DNA of 12,676 nt from Clostridium sp. CAG:253. Its GTDB lineage: Bacteria > Bacillota > Clostridia > Lachnospirales > Lachnospiraceae. Made by a program: the position numbers and the translations under genes. Location of the stretch: positions 6,340-19,015 of the forward strand of contig FR887332.1 of assembly GCA_000436755.1 (NCBI GenBank). Direction: 5' to 3'. This document shows, one piece after another, positions 12,299 through 12,676 of the stretch; position 1 is the first letter of the stretch; every line of letters starts with the position of its first letter. The notes under the pieces are model-generated. The model was not told the origin of the DNA. It did not search any database and saw only the letters and a list, made by a program, of their open reading frames with translations.

Positions 12299-12676
12299 CT
12301 AATGTGATGTTCCAAAATACTCATATACCTCATGTAAAAAAGATAAAGAACCGAAAACAACAATCTTGCCTGAAATTCTTTCCCTGGAAATAGTGTTCAA
12401 CGCATCCCTCACACTTTTCTTCGCCTCAACATGATTTATCTTATTGTTAGACACTTTAGAAACACATCCCGCAAGTTCTTCAGCCGGAAGACCGCGCGGA
12501 GCAGGTGCACTCACTGTATAAACTCTTTTTGCATGCGGAAGTGTATTTTTTAATACCTGCATATAATCTTTATCTTTAAATACACCAATTATATAAATGA
12601 ATTTTTCTCCCGGAAAATATGCATTTAAAGAATACTTAAGCATTCTTGCACCGTCAGGATTGTGTGCACCGTCAAC
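12299..12676 (-). CDS. folC: Folylpolyglutamate synthase/dihydrofolate synthase, C-terminal part (cut by window edge)
   Basis: FolC is a cytosolic, Mur-ligase-like enzyme that adds glutamate to folates (and in many bacteria also to dihydropteroate) using ATP. Only the last 125 residues lie in the window. The frame enters at the right edge with VDGAHNPDGARML, the conserved junction motif at the start of the C-terminal domain. FIYIIGVFKDKDY, VYTVSAPAPRGLP and the final GKIVVFGSLSFLHEVYEYF follow, all typical of that domain. The ATG inside GARML at 12643 is internal, not the start. The stop lies 57 nt before the NlpC/P60 gene, which has its own promoter in that gap. Whether the enzyme has both activities cannot be judged from this part. 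Confidence 0.9.
   Translation of the reverse strand, partial: VDGAHNPDGARMLKYSLNAYFPGEKFIYIIGVFKDKDYMQVLKNTLPHAKRVYTVSAPAPRGLPAEELAGCVSKVSNNKINHVEAKKSVRDALNTISRERISGKIVVFGSLSFLHEVYEYFGTSH

Noticed and set aside
12299..12643. Separate small gene starting at the ATG at 12643
   Set aside because: The frame stays open to the window edge and the preceding codons give VDGAHNPDGAR, a folC motif, so this ATG is internal.
1..12676. A mobile element, phage, toxin-antitoxin or defence system
   Set aside because: All genes but one fit known housekeeping or widespread families in a conserved order, and no transposase, integrase, attachment repeat or typical defence gene is present.

Overview
This AT-rich window looks chromosomal and comes from a low-GC Gram-positive bacterium. 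The best guess is Clostridia, probably Lachnospiraceae. That inference rests on the gene families (a long divergent PRPP synthetase, a trigger-factor-like lipoprotein, a stand-alone FlhB C-terminal-domain protein), on strong GGAGG ribosome-binding sites, on TTG starts and on the gene order. No rRNA, tRNA, CRISPR array, insertion sequence, integrase or phage gene was seen. Thirteen protein genes fill the window, twelve on the minus strand and one (a PRPP synthetase) on the plus strand. The window cuts the genes at both edges.

Right block, minus strand, read from right to left: the C-terminal part of folC; an exported NlpC/P60 cell-wall hydrolase with SH3b domains and its own near-consensus promoter; then rbgA, lepB, rnhB, an FlhB-C-terminal-like gene, a yraN-family gene and a pgeF-family gene. 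From rbgA to the yraN gene the genes are packed within 23 nt or overlap, so they are very likely co-transcribed. They combine 50S ribosome assembly, signal-peptide cleavage, RNA:DNA hybrid removal, a small secretion-switch homologue and a nuclease-fold protein. This resembles the ylqF-rnhB-ylqH neighbourhood of other Firmicutes. The block ends at a hairpin with T-runs on both sides, shared with the convergent prs gene.

Middle: the PRPP synthetase gene stands alone, with a clear TTGACG-N17-TATATT promoter, a palindrome just after the expected transcription start, and the shared terminator. The 252-bp divergent region before it also carries the minus-strand promoter of the left block. The leader of that left-block transcript can fold into mutually exclusive hairpins.

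Left block, minus strand, read from right to left: an FKBP/trigger-factor-like lipoprotein (TTG start), der (ribosome-assembly GTPase), plsY and gpsA (glycerol-3-phosphate acylation and synthesis, consecutive steps of phospholipid synthesis), a small one-pass membrane protein of unknown function, and the N-terminal third of a TIGR03960-like radical SAM protein overlapping it.

Most of the content is conserved housekeeping. I see no new defence or mobile system. The points worth a second look are mostly regulatory (the palindromes and alternative hairpins, and a promoter almost touching a Shine-Dalgarno site) and protein-architecture variants (an SH3b domain with an insert, an FlhB tail without NPTH, a lepB N-terminal extension, the divergent prs). 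No gene-free stretch exceeds 300 bases.
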